A stretch of 64,000 nt of DNA from JBLIRR01 sp049472395 (GTDB lineage Bacteria; SZUA-182; DTGQ01; JBLIRR01). Where the stretch lies: the NCBI GenBank assembly GCA_049472395.1, contig JBLIRR010000011.1, forward strand, positions 1 through 64,000, given 5' to 3'. Under the pieces are notes generated by a model. That model was given only the letters and a program-made list of their open reading frames with translations, was not told the origin of the DNA and searched no databases. Shown piece by piece: positions 1 to 8,854 of this stretch. Both the position numbers and the translations under genes were made by a program. The first letter of the stretch is position 1. Every line of letters starts with the position of its first letter.

Positions 1-28
1 GCAAAATTAATTTGAGCCATTTTTTTTA

Positions 29-379
29 TTAACCTTTGTTTTCAAATAATGTTATTAATATATATATCGGTCTGTTTACCCTCAAGAATGGAGCCTTCAA
101 ATTCACCAACAAAAATTTTTTGCGTAACATTATCCGCTGTCTGAAAAATCTTTTTTTAAAAGCCCCTCTCAAATCTTCCAGGAGTTCAGAGGGCAAAGTG
201 TTTGATAAAACAAATACATTTTCGTCTATTAAAAGGAGACCTGCTAACCAACCGGCATTTTCAAATAACTGCATACTGGCAACAAGAATTGAATCATTTA
301 TCATCAGCCCATACTTTGTCCTTGCATTATAACTTCTAAGAATTGTTTCAAAGGAGATTGGTTTGATCACAATTCCCAT
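29..379 (-). pseudogene. Probable PIN-domain (VapC-like) remnant
   Basis: The reading frame of 116 codons contains a stretch around residues 20-35 (YGLMINDSILVASM) that resembles the C-terminal part of PIN-domain ribonucleases of VapC toxins, where a conserved Asn-Asp precedes a helix. The N-terminal half of a PIN domain, with its first acidic residues, is not present upstream, and the sequence after residue 35 does not continue like a PIN fold. No antitoxin gene is visible. I read it as a degraded fragment; it could also be a chance frame. The overlapping plus-strand frame at 36-332 has no recognisable features. Confidence 0.25.
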
Positions 380-721
380 ATCTATTATTTTTTGAGTATT
401 TATAAAATAATCTTTTAATTGAAGTTAATTGTCAAAGGGGGGCGTTTCCTGCCCTCTCCATTAATTAAACCTTATATTTTCAATAACTTCAAAGTGTTCT
501 TTAGATAAAAATCAGGACAAAATCCGTGCAAATTTTCCTTGCATTCTCAAGAGGAAAACAAGGAGGTGTACGACAGAGGGACAGGAAATGGTATAGCTGT
601 TGCGAAAACAAGCCGGAAATCGAAGGAAGCATCCCCTTACGAGACATTCGCGCTCTTCAGGATGCCCCTCGAAGATAGGTGCCGTCAAAGCAATAGGGGG
701 AATAAACCTGCAAATCTAGTT
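380..721. other. Intergenic region without a supported gene
   Basis: The left part is AT-rich, with a weak G-rich/C-rich hairpin near 436-465. From about 540 the base composition becomes much more GC-rich, marking the left edge of the island that carries the methionyl-tRNA synthetase fragment. A plus-strand frame through 539-943 is open but shows no domain or signal and is mostly the antisense of the next gene. Confidence 0.4.
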
Positions 722-1237
722 TCATTCAATCCTTGCTCCTTGCAGCATCGGCCGGTCCGGCTTGATCCTGCCGGTCGAGGTATGGAGCTGGAATCTTCCG
801 CCGTCCGGTCCGACGAATTCCGCATAACCGTCCGTGCCGATCTCGATGCGCATCTTCTTGAACTCGGGGAAACTAAGCAAGCCTCCGTGTCCGAAAGTGC
901 CTCTGATTTTATCGCCGGCCTTTGCCTCGCCCACGGGTATTAATATCGAAACCTCATCATCTTTCACGGCGGCCAGGAGCATTCCCTGCGATTCAACACC
1001 CCTCAGCTTCGCGGGCTGCAGATTGCACAAAATCACGATTTTCTTGCTCACCAGATCTTGGGCAGAATAATGCTTTTTGAGTCCTGCAACCAGTTGCCTT
1101 TTTGATTCGCCGATGTTCACCTGCAAGATAATCAACTTGTCTGCGTTCGGATGCTCTTCTACACTCTCGATCTCACCTATTCTGAGGTCAAGTTGACCCA
1201 TATCGGCGGGCCACTCCGTCGCGGTTCTGTCTTCCAT
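722..1237 (-). CDS. Methionyl-tRNA synthetase C-terminal tRNA-binding domain (beta-subunit-like)
   Basis: The product of about 171 residues is an OB-fold tRNA-binding domain of the Trbp111/EMAPII/MetG-C family: LDLRIGEIESVEEHPNADKL at the N-terminus, then a conserved core with QLVAGLKKHY and LRGVESQGMLLAA. Such domains dimerise and add non-specific tRNA affinity to MetRS. The preferred start is the ATG with AAAGGAG six bases upstream. A TTG at 1282 would add 15 residues. The frame stays open a little further and reads like the MetRS linker just before this domain (KLADPLPLF), ending at a TAA. The gene may therefore be the 3' end of a lost metG rather than a native free-standing subunit. It is clearly GC-richer than its neighbours, which suggests transfer. 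Confidence 0.7.
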   Translation of the reverse strand: MEDRTATEWPADMGQLDLRIGEIESVEEHPNADKLIILQVNIGESKRQLVAGLKKHYSAQDLVSKKIVILCNLQPAKLRGVESQGMLLAAVKDDEVSILIPVGEAKAGDKIRGTFGHGGLLSFPEFKKMRIEIGTDGYAEFVGPDGGRFQLHTSTGRIKPDRPMLQGARIE

Positions 1238-1282
1238 TTTCATCTCCTTTGGTTTTTTAAATAAGGGCAAGGGATCGGCCAA

Positions 1283-1628
1283 TTTGCTCCCCGCCTCGGG
1301 ATATTATGATAGATTATAGAGAGAAATCGTTTTTATGAAGCTGGAAGAATTATACATGTAAAATTAAGGAAAGTACAATTAAAAATTTTTTATTCTTAAC
1401 ACTAATATCCTCATCATAAAAGAGATCATCATAAAGCGATTCGTATAGAATAGAGGTATCTTCGAGTCCTTATGGCAAATAAACACAAGTCTAAAAAAAT
1501 TGAAAATAATTGCGAGGAGGCGGGGTTGACTACCGCCTCCTCAACCAAGAAAATTAATGGATAGGATTCTGCATCAAAAGCTCTTACTTACAAAGGGCCA
1601 AGAGAAAGGGCTGTGGTGAAGCCCTTTC
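1283..1628. other. Intergenic region with two stem-loops
   Basis: No gene is visible. A perfect 10-bp inverted repeat (GAGGAGGCGG / CCGCCTCCTC) lies at 1514-1523 and 1533-1542. A 9-bp one (GAAAGGGCT / AGCCCTTTC) at 1604-1612 and 1620-1628 abuts the stop codon of the minus-strand gene that follows. Confidence 0.5.
1604..1628 (-). terminator. Stem-loop just after a stop codon, possible terminator
   Basis: Nine perfect base pairs with a seven-base loop begin directly after the TAA of the minus-strand gene at 1629-2162. There is no clear T-run on the distal side, so it may be an mRNA 3'-end stabiliser instead of an intrinsic terminator. The 10-bp hairpin at 1514-1542 lies beyond it. Confidence 0.35.
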
Positions 1629-2162
1629 TTACAATGGCGGGAGACCTACAATAGTCGCAGGCGTCAATAATGGAGCAAATCGCGGATAACTCGTATAGTA
1701 TGCATTATTGGCAATAGGTATGTTGGTTGACAACCATGCGGTGCTCGTCGGTTTCGCACCTAAATCAATAAGTGTAATAGTCAAAGGAAGGGGATTGCCA
1801 AAAATATCCAATAAATAACGAGGGGGCCAAAGATCAATTCCATATAGAGGATCATAATAAACCATCCCTAATGGAGTATTGTATAACAGCCATGGATAAC
1901 TATAATCCGGGTCCCATGTGAGCCCAGGCTGAATGGGAAGCACTGTATCGGGTTCAAGATCATCGACAATAGGGGTAGGAGCACCCGTGAGGGGATTTAT
2001 CGGTGATAATTCAGGAGACCATAAGGGCCAAAGAGTATTATAAGGTGGCAATGGCCACCAATTATATTGTGCCCCAGCGTAAGGGATACATATCAGGCTT
2101 ATGGCAAATACAAAGATAAGGCTATAAAATATATTTTTTAGAAAATACCTCTTTTCATTCAT
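1629..2162 (-). CDS. Secreted Trp/Pro/Tyr-rich protein of unknown function
   Basis: A 177-residue protein with a clear signal peptide: charged MNEKRYFLK start, hydrophobic core about residues 12-28, and a likely cut after AGA near residue 31. The mature part is short of charge and unusually rich in Pro, Trp, Tyr and Leu, with recurrent blocks such as NWWPLPPYNTLWPLW and LYGIDLWPP. This suggests an extended, surface-exposed or adhesive polypeptide. GAAAGG about seven bases upstream supports the ATG. I recognise no family. It stands alone between intergenic regions, with a hairpin directly after its stop. Confidence 0.6.
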   Translation of the reverse strand: MNEKRYFLKNIFYSLIFVFAISLICIPYAGAQYNWWPLPPYNTLWPLWSPELSPINPLTGAPTPIVDDLEPDTVLPIQPGLTWDPDYSYPWLLYNTPLGMVYYDPLYGIDLWPPRYLLDIFGNPLPLTITLIDLGAKPTSTAWLSTNIPIANNAYYTSYPRFAPLLTPATIVGLPPL

Positions 2163-2698
2163 AATATGGTCCTTTCTTTCAGGTTTAATCTTTATTGATA
2201 TTCACTATTATAATGAAAAACAGTTGATAGTGCTTACAAAGAAATTATTGGGGGAAATTAAGGAAAACAATCTTCTGCGGGAATCTCTCTTCCCATGCCT
2301 ATGCCTTCACAAAACCACATTTTTTATCTCAGCCCTTTTTTACGTTCACATATTTATATATTTTTTTTGTTCTTACTATCACCTCCTTTGCGTCAATCAT
2401 TTTGAGGGGATTTTCCTCCTCAAAATTAAGAGGAACCATACACTACCATAAGAATAATCACTATTAATGCAATAAAACAATATTACTCCTTAAATAAATT
2501 TTACCATGAATTATTAATTAATTCCTCTAAATCATAAAAATTTAATAGATATTTTATTATAACTATCAGAATGACGCATAACACCCGAGAGTGGTTACGA
2601 TCAGCATATTATTCACCCACTTCCATCTTCTCATATCATATAAAACAAAAAATTAGACATGCCCTATACCAATAAAGGGAAATGGAGGCGGGAAGCAC
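2163..2698. other. AT-rich intergenic region
   Basis: A plus-strand frame at 2224-2451 (75 codons) has no ribosome-binding site or homology that I can see and is probably not a gene. A hairpin with arms 2400-2407 and 2418-2425 (TTTTGAGG / CCTCAAAA), extended inwards by GGA/TCC, is the only structured element noticed; it may terminate transcription. The remainder is featureless AT-rich DNA. Confidence 0.4.
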
Positions 2699-3292
2699 TT
2701 AGAAACTATACTTTATGACAAATGCAGCCCAATTTTCTCCGGTCTGGATCATAGGAATAAACCTATCATCCCCGCTCATTATTCTATATGTATTCAGCAT
2801 TGTTTTTGCCAAAGCTACAGATAATAATGCCGTTTTATTGCACCCTGTTTCCTGACGTATAATATTTGTGTCATAAAACTCATTATCATCGTTTATATAA
2901 TTTCCTAAAATAGTATAGATAAGGAAATCAGTCGTACTGAATAACATCAGTGCCTTATTAAAAGTTGTCGGATTACGCCGGTAACATTGCAATCCGTATT
3001 CAAATGTTATCCCTGCCATTTGGTCACCTGCCGCTGCATAAGGCAGTACAGATTCTTTCGGAATACTGTCAGCCATTGAGAGCCCTGGATACATCTTACC
3101 ATTTTGCCTTACAAAAAAAGCCATTTTATGATTTTCAGCATTAACTTCATAGGCCAGAATATGATGTCCCATTTCATGGAATAAAAGGTGAGTTGAATAC
3201 GCAGCACCTATATGCATAATATCCATCAATTCGATTGCTCCTGCTCTTTGAGCAAGTAATAGTGAACTTACTACTATAGAAAAATTTTTCAT
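2699..3292 (-). CDS. Small exported HExxH metallopeptidase-like protein
   Basis: A 197-residue protein whose N-terminus (hydrophobic segment 4-18, AGA near 19) looks like a short signal peptide or anchor. Residues 39-43 read HEMGH, the HExxH zinc-binding and catalytic signature of metallopeptidases, embedded in a hydrophobic helix as in M50/M48-like enzymes. No obvious third zinc ligand can be assigned, although Glu and Asp residues occur around 95-135. The rest is amphipathic helix with a possible membrane-associated stretch about 115-133. It is divergent from the RqcH gene, 58 bp away. I cannot name the family, and the substrate is unknown. Confidence 0.55.
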   Translation of the reverse strand: MKNFSIVVSSLLLAQRAGAIELMDIMHIGAAYSTHLLFHEMGHHILAYEVNAENHKMAFFVRQNGKMYPGLSMADSIPKESVLPYAAAGDQMAGITFEYGLQCYRRNPTTFNKALMLFSTTDFLIYTILGNYINDDNEFYDTNIIRQETGCNKTALLSVALAKTMLNTYRIMSGDDRFIPMIQTGENWAAFVIKYSF

Positions 3293-3350
3293 GCGATTGC
3301 CCTGAGCTTTTATGTTGACATTCTTAAAAATCTATAGTACATAGTTCGTA

Positions 3351-5111
3351 ATGGATTCATTTGTTATTAAGACGATTGGGCATGAAATAAACAAGAGTCT
3401 CTGCCCAGTAAAAATTACCCATATTGAACTTGTAAACCACTCTACACTTATCCTCAGGACCTACAAAGAGCGACAGCATAAATATATTATTGTATGCGTA
3501 AATCCAGATTTCCCCCACTGTTATATGGCGAACATTCAACCCAAAATTGACTCTGCCCACCCTACGCCGTTTCTTATTATTTTAAGGAAATACTTAATCG
3601 GATCAAAGATAGAAACGATCTACGCGCTCCCAATGGAGCGAATACTTATTTTCAATATAATCCCCTTTGAGGCGGGCCATAAGGGAGATCCTTTGAAATT
3701 AATAGTTGAATTAATGGGGAAACCTCCTAATATTGTGCTCATCGATCATGCAAGCAGAGAGATTCTTGGCTGCTTTCGCTCACACCCACAAGAAACATAT
3801 CATTTTCCTGGAAGGCCAAAAGAAAAATTAAATCCTTTAGAGATTAATTATGAGACTTTTACCAGCCGGATCAGTGGATCCTCAAAGGGGAAATGGTCTG
3901 CTGATTTAGTAGCCATCTTATTTGGGATAAACCCGACTGTTGCAGATGAAATTATCCATCGAGCACGTATTGCTGATGAGAAGCCTCCCGCAGGCCATTC
4001 TTTGCAAGAACCTATTGGCAAAATATGGGATGCGCTCCAGGAACTCCTTGATTTTTATCGTGACCCAACTATCACAAAAGCAGTATATATGGTCCCGCAC
4101 AATCCTCAGCACCAGCCACTCTTGTCAGTTTTTCCACTTACACTCAAGGAGGGCAAAGGCACATCATATTCATTCTCAGATATCAATCAGGCAGCAGAAG
4201 CCTTTTATGCCCTTATTCGAGAAGCAGATGAATGTGCAAAGGAGAAAAAACAGCTCTATCGACACATAAAATCAGCCAAAAAACGCTTTAAACGTCGGCT
4301 CTTAAATCTCATGGATGACCAAAAAAATGCTCTCAATGCTGACGAATATCGCCGCATGGGTGATATTCTTATGGCAAATCTCAACCAGATTCATAAAGGC
4401 ATGGAGGAAATACTCCTTCCTGACCTTTACCACCATCAGGAAGGTGCTCAAATACGCATTAAGCTTGATCCAAAGTTACCACCAGTAAAAAATGCCCATG
4501 CATTTTACCGCCTTTATCAAAAAGCGAAACGAGCGATACATATTATCCAACAGCGAATTAATGAAACTGAAAGCTCCCTTGCACTTCTCGATACGGCTGA
4601 AAAAAATCTTCTTTCTGCTCAAGATAGAATTGAATTGTTTAATATGGCCGAGGAGCTTAAAAATACAGGCGTACCTGCTCCTAAGAGAAATGGGGATGAG
4701 ACAAAACAAGAGGGGAAAAAATCTCATAAACCCCTCCCTGGCATAAGGTATTTCGTTATTGAGGATACATGGAATGTCCTGGTGGGGAAAAATAATAACG
4801 CAAATGATTACCTTACCCGACGAATGGCCCGGTCCGAAGATTTCTGGTTCCATGCGTATAATACGCCAGGGTCCCATGTCATTTTAAGAAATCCTCATAA
4901 AGAAAAAACTATTCCTCCTTCAATTCTTCAGAAAACTGCCGCAGTAGCCGCCTTTTTTAGCCGTCAACGAAAAGCGGACAAGGCACTCGTGGGGTATACT
5001 CAACGCAAATATATCCGCAAGGCTAAGGGATTAAAACCTGGGATGGTATTAGTAGACTATCAGCAGACTATCACGGTAGCACCGTCTCTCAAGGATGTTG
5101 TTCCCCTTTAA
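3351..5111 (+). CDS. rqcH: RqcH / NFACT-family ribosome quality-control protein
   Basis: A 586-residue homologue of bacterial RqcH (Rqc2/NEMF/FbpA-like). RqcH binds obstructed 50S subunits carrying peptidyl-tRNA and recruits tRNA-Ala to add C-terminal alanine tails that mark nascent chains for degradation. The order is NFACT-N (1-170, with ELMGKPPNIVLID), helix-hairpin-helix (about 175-225), a charged coiled coil (about 285-440) and the NFACT-R/DUF814 domain (about 470-586, including SEDFWFHAYNTPGSHVILR). The conserved Asp-Arg pair used for tRNA binding in characterised RqcH reads Glu96-Arg97 here, a conservative change. No ribosome-binding site precedes the ATG. The gene is monocistronic and divergent from the HExxH gene. 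Confidence 0.9.
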   Translation: MDSFVIKTIGHEINKSLCPVKITHIELVNHSTLILRTYKERQHKYIIVCVNPDFPHCYMANIQPKIDSAHPTPFLIILRKYLIGSKIETIYALPMERILIFNIIPFEAGHKGDPLKLIVELMGKPPNIVLIDHASREILGCFRSHPQETYHFPGRPKEKLNPLEINYETFTSRISGSSKGKWSADLVAILFGINPTVADEIIHRARIADEKPPAGHSLQEPIGKIWDALQELLDFYRDPTITKAVYMVPHNPQHQPLLSVFPLTLKEGKGTSYSFSDINQAAEAFYALIREADECAKEKKQLYRHIKSAKKRFKRRLLNLMDDQKNALNADEYRRMGDILMANLNQIHKGMEEILLPDLYHHQEGAQIRIKLDPKLPPVKNAHAFYRLYQKAKRAIHIIQQRINETESSLALLDTAEKNLLSAQDRIELFNMAEELKNTGVPAPKRNGDETKQEGKKSHKPLPGIRYFVIEDTWNVLVGKNNNANDYLTRRMARSEDFWFHAYNTPGSHVILRNPHKEKTIPPSILQKTAAVAAFFSRQRKADKALVGYTQRKYIRKAKGLKPGMVLVDYQQTITVAPSLKDVVPL

Positions 5112-5185
5112 CCCATTGAATTTTTTTCTCAATCTCACCGAAAAATAATTAACATACAACAAGATAATTGGGTGAAGGTATTTCT

Positions 5186-8100
5186 ATGAAAAATGCCTAT
5201 GTGATATTTATATATTGTTTTTTATTCCTCTTGCTTTATAGCTCCTTTGAAGCTAAGGCAGGTCCTCTGTTTCGTATCCCCACAAGCGAATATTATACGG
5301 GGCAAGGCCCAAATTCACTCACTGCCTCAGATTTTAATCTCGATGGCTCTATGGACATCGCAATCGGTAACAGTAAATCCAATGCTGTTTCCGTGTTTTA
5401 TGCCTCTGAAAATGGGGATTTTATATCAAGACTTAATTATGCAACAGGCAGCTTTCCCAGAGGATTAAAGGCTGATGATTTTAACAATGACGGGAAACCT
5501 GACCTTGTAGTGGCAAATTATAATGAAACTACAATATCTGTTTTTTTAAACCAAGGAGATGGGACCTTTGCACCACGAGTTGACTTTACCACAAGTCTCT
5601 ACCCCCGTTCAATTGCCATTGCCGATTTTAATAGGGATGGGTTTTCAGATCTTGCCGTGGCATGCAAAGAGGCGAACCTGACATTTGTATTTTTAGGACA
5701 AGGGGATGGTATGTTCGCAACTTCCAGTATCTATGAAGTGGGCAACAATCCATACTCCATCGTTGCAGAAGATTTTGATGAGGATGGTAAATATGATATC
5801 GCAGTGGCGAATAATCTTGATAACACAATCAGTACGCTCCTTCTTGATGAGCACGGATTAATAAAAAACAAGAGAGAGTATGCCGTGGGCAACGCTCCCT
5901 ATTGCCTGATTGCGGCAGATTTTAATAATGACGGATATCTCGATCTTGGAGCAACCAATTCAGATTCCGACAGTGTATCTATTATACTTGGACTGGAAAA
6001 TGGGCTATTTAGCTCTGAAAGAGTTGACTATACAGTCGGGATTACACCACGAGGCATGAGGGCGACCGATCTCAACCAGGATAATAACCTTGACCTCATC
6101 GTCGCCAATGAAGACTCGAATAATATCTCGATTTTATATGGCAGGGGTGATGGTTCTTTTGAAGCTCACATAGAATATACTGCCGGTAATGGGCCAGAGG
6201 ATCTTCTCTCAACTGATATGAATAAGGATACTATACAGGATATAGTTGTCATAAATAACAGAGCAGATACGTTTACCATACTCTTCGGCAACGCAGAGGG
6301 TCAGTTTATACTAAATCCCATGCTTAAAACCGGTGACGGTCCAAATTCCATAACTGTGACAGATATAAATGGGGATGGAAGCAGCGATATAGTCACTGCC
6401 AATATAAATTCTTCAACTCTTTCTCTATTTCTCGGCAACGGAGATGGAAGCTTTAAAGACCCAGGTACTTTTTCCTCTCTCCTAAATGATCCCTATGCCA
6501 TAACAGCATCGGATTTCGATCTGGACGGGTATTCGGACCTTGCGATAGTAAACAAGGATCCGAACCAGCTTGTTATAGCATTCGGCAGTATACAAGGAAC
6601 TTATCATTCACCTACTGTATATATGACGGGGAAAAGCCCCTGTTGTGTGCTGTCGGCAGATTTTAACCTGGATGGTCAAAATGATATACTCCTCGCAAAT
6701 TCGTGGTCAGATACCATTTCTATGTATTTAAACAGTGGCGGAATCTTTACTCATAACAATAATTATTTTACCGGTCTTGACTCAATGCCATTATCAATCT
6801 CATCAGCAGATTTTAATAAGGATAACTATCCTGATTGTGCCATAGGAAATAACCTGACGGATACTCTTACTATTTTCTTTGGAGATACTGATGGCAGTCT
6901 CACCCACAATGAGACAATCAATCTCGATTACTCTCCTTGTGCACTTACTACCACTGATATAGATAACAATGGATATGAAGACATTATTATCATGAATCAA
7001 GAGTCAGATACCATTTCAATAGTATGGGGTCAGAGTGGGGGATCGTTTCTCACCTCGAATATAACCACCTTTTCCTCCTCACAGGGTCCCTGTGCTGTTG
7101 CTACTGCTGATTTTAATGGCGATACCTATGATGATCTTGCCGTTGTCAACAATAGTGCACATACGGTCTCTCTCTTTACCGCAACCTCTCAGGGGATTTC
7201 TTTTTCTCTCCACGCAGAATATCCCGTGGGCAAAAATCCTTGTGCATTAGCCATGGGAGATCTTAATAATGACCAATGTCTTGATCTTGTTGTTGCGAAT
7301 AGGGGCTCTAATAATATATGTATTCTTCTTGGTACAGTGAAAGAAAATCCTCCCATAGAGCCTCCCAGTAGGCCTATTATTATCGATGACGGTGCATATA
7401 CAAGTATTAATAATTCCCTTCATGCATCATGGCACACAGAGGACGATTTTGCAGGACAAATCGAATATTATTATACTATAGATACACTCATGGTGCTTCA
7501 GGACAGCGCTACTATAGGATGGATTCCCGCAGGCAGTAGTACTGAAATTATTCATAATTTTACCTCCCCCCTTTCTGAGGGACACACCTACTATTTTCAC
7601 ATAAAAGCAAAAAATTCAGCCGGATGGAGCTCTATCGGGCATAGCGATGGCATTACTATTGACAGCACTTCTCCAATCCTCGTTCATATTACTATAATAA
7701 ACAGCTCATGTGATAGTGAAGCATGCATAATTGAATCAGAATGGAACATCGGGGATACCATCTCGGGAATAATGGACAATCATTATGCTCTTGATAGCAA
7801 TCCCAATGATTCAGACACACGAATATGGACATCAGTAGGACAAGCTCAAGAACTCAGCTATTATATCCCATTGTCCTCCTTGAATCCTGAAGATGGTTAT
7901 TATCTTTGGGTTAAGGCGCAAAACGGGGCTGGTCTATGGAGCACTCCAAAATCAAGTCACATAATAGCTTTTACCTCCGATGTCCCCGATGAGGATAGTC
8001 TTACTACTCCTATCATCAATAATCCTGTGAGCGGCGCGATTGTTTCATCATTACATCCCATCCTCAGTGTCACTAATGCAGATATTCTCTATAACAATGA

Positions 8101-8854
8101 AATCAAATATGATTTTGAAGTATATACAGCGCCAGGGCTTACTCCTGAGTCATTATTAGAGGAGGCAATTGATGTCCCAGAGGGGTTGTCTTCAACATAT
8201 TGGCGTGTTGAGACTAATCTATCTGATAACAACCTTTATTACTGGCATGCCCGCTCCCATGATGCAACATCATGCAGCAAGTGGACTCCTACCGCAGTGT
8301 TTAAAGTTTCACTTAATTCTCTGCACACAGAGTCCCTCATTGAAATAAGCAAGGAAGTAGTCAGTCATGACCCTTATAAATCAACTCTCATGATATCTAA
8401 TCTTAATAGTTCTCTTTATAATACTGCCATTGAAGTCCCGCCAGAGGCTTTTAGCGAGAATACAATACTCAGCATTGGTGTCGTATTTAATCCCCCACCT
8501 TTTCCCGACACTATCCATACTTTTGGTCCCACCATTTTCTTCGGTCCTAACGGAGTAAGATTTGACGATTCAAGACAACCTACAATAATGCTCCCTTACA
8601 ATCAAAATGATTTGACACAAGCCGGTGTTACAGATATCAACCGGCTCACACTTTATGCTTTTAACACCGACACCTTTTCCTGGGAAAATTTGTCAGAAAT
8701 TCAGATTGATCAGGAAAATACTATCATCTCAGCTCATGTCACCTGTTTCTCAATGTATGGGCTTGGGACAATCCCTGAAAATAATCAGAGCAAAGGTTTT
8801 AATTCTGTATCAAGTACTTGTTTTATTAGTGAAATCTTCACATCTATAGAGTGA
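5186..8854 (+). CDS. Secreted FG-GAP/VCBS double beta-propeller protein with C-terminal CFI motif
   Basis: The start is the ATG at 5186, preceded by GGTGAAGG seven bases upstream; an in-frame TTG 18 bases earlier is less likely. A signal peptide (1-27) is followed by 14 FG-GAP/VCBS repeats of about 48 residues (about 30-715). Each carries a calcium-loop-like core such as ADFNNDGKPDLVVAN, and fourteen repeats fit two seven-bladed integrin-type propellers. Fibronectin-III/Ig-like domains follow (about 725-1075), then a ZU5-like segment (about 1080-1190). The protein ends in SSTCFISEIFTSIE, sharing Cys-Phe-Ile near the C-terminus with three other giant secreted proteins here. Probably surface-located, with an adhesive or structural role. 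The last 11 bases overlap the convergent lon gene. Confidence 0.8.
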   Translation: MKNAYVIFIYCFLFLLLYSSFEAKAGPLFRIPTSEYYTGQGPNSLTASDFNLDGSMDIAIGNSKSNAVSVFYASENGDFISRLNYATGSFPRGLKADDFNNDGKPDLVVANYNETTISVFLNQGDGTFAPRVDFTTSLYPRSIAIADFNRDGFSDLAVACKEANLTFVFLGQGDGMFATSSIYEVGNNPYSIVAEDFDEDGKYDIAVANNLDNTISTLLLDEHGLIKNKREYAVGNAPYCLIAADFNNDGYLDLGATNSDSDSVSIILGLENGLFSSERVDYTVGITPRGMRATDLNQDNNLDLIVANEDSNNISILYGRGDGSFEAHIEYTAGNGPEDLLSTDMNKDTIQDIVVINNRADTFTILFGNAEGQFILNPMLKTGDGPNSITVTDINGDGSSDIVTANINSSTLSLFLGNGDGSFKDPGTFSSLLNDPYAITASDFDLDGYSDLAIVNKDPNQLVIAFGSIQGTYHSPTVYMTGKSPCCVLSADFNLDGQNDILLANSWSDTISMYLNSGGIFTHNNNYFTGLDSMPLSISSADFNKDNYPDCAIGNNLTDTLTIFFGDTDGSLTHNETINLDYSPCALTTTDIDNNGYEDIIIMNQESDTISIVWGQSGGSFLTSNITTFSSSQGPCAVATADFNGDTYDDLAVVNNSAHTVSLFTATSQGISFSLHAEYPVGKNPCALAMGDLNNDQCLDLVVANRGSNNICILLGTVKENPPIEPPSRPIIIDDGAYTSINNSLHASWHTEDDFAGQIEYYYTIDTLMVLQDSATIGWIPAGSSTEIIHNFTSPLSEGHTYYFHIKAKNSAGWSSIGHSDGITIDSTSPILVHITIINSSCDSEACIIESEWNIGDTISGIMDNHYALDSNPNDSDTRIWTSVGQAQELSYYIPLSSLNPEDGYYLWVKAQNGAGLWSTPKSSHIIAFTSDVPDEDSLTTPIINNPVSGAIVSSLHPILSVTNADILYNNEIKYDFEVYTAPGLTPESLLEEAIDVPEGLSSTYWRVETNLSDNNLYYWHARSHDATSCSKWTPTAVFKVSLNSLHTESLIEISKEVVSHDPYKSTLMISNLNSSLYNTAIEVPPEAFSENTILSIGVVFNPPPFPDTIHTFGPTIFFGPNGVRFDDSRQPTIMLPYNQNDLTQAGVTDINRLTLYAFNTDTFSWENLSEIQIDQENTIISAHVTCFSMYGLGTIPENNQSKGFNSVSSTCFISEIFTSIE

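Noticed and set aside
539..943. Plus-strand open frame of 134 codons
   Set aside because: Mostly antisense to the MetRS tRNA-binding gene, with no domain or signal; GC-rich DNA gives long chance frames.
2224..2451. Plus-strand open frame of 75 codons with hydrophobic content
   Set aside because: No ribosome-binding site or recognisable family; phenylalanine-rich because of the T-rich strand.
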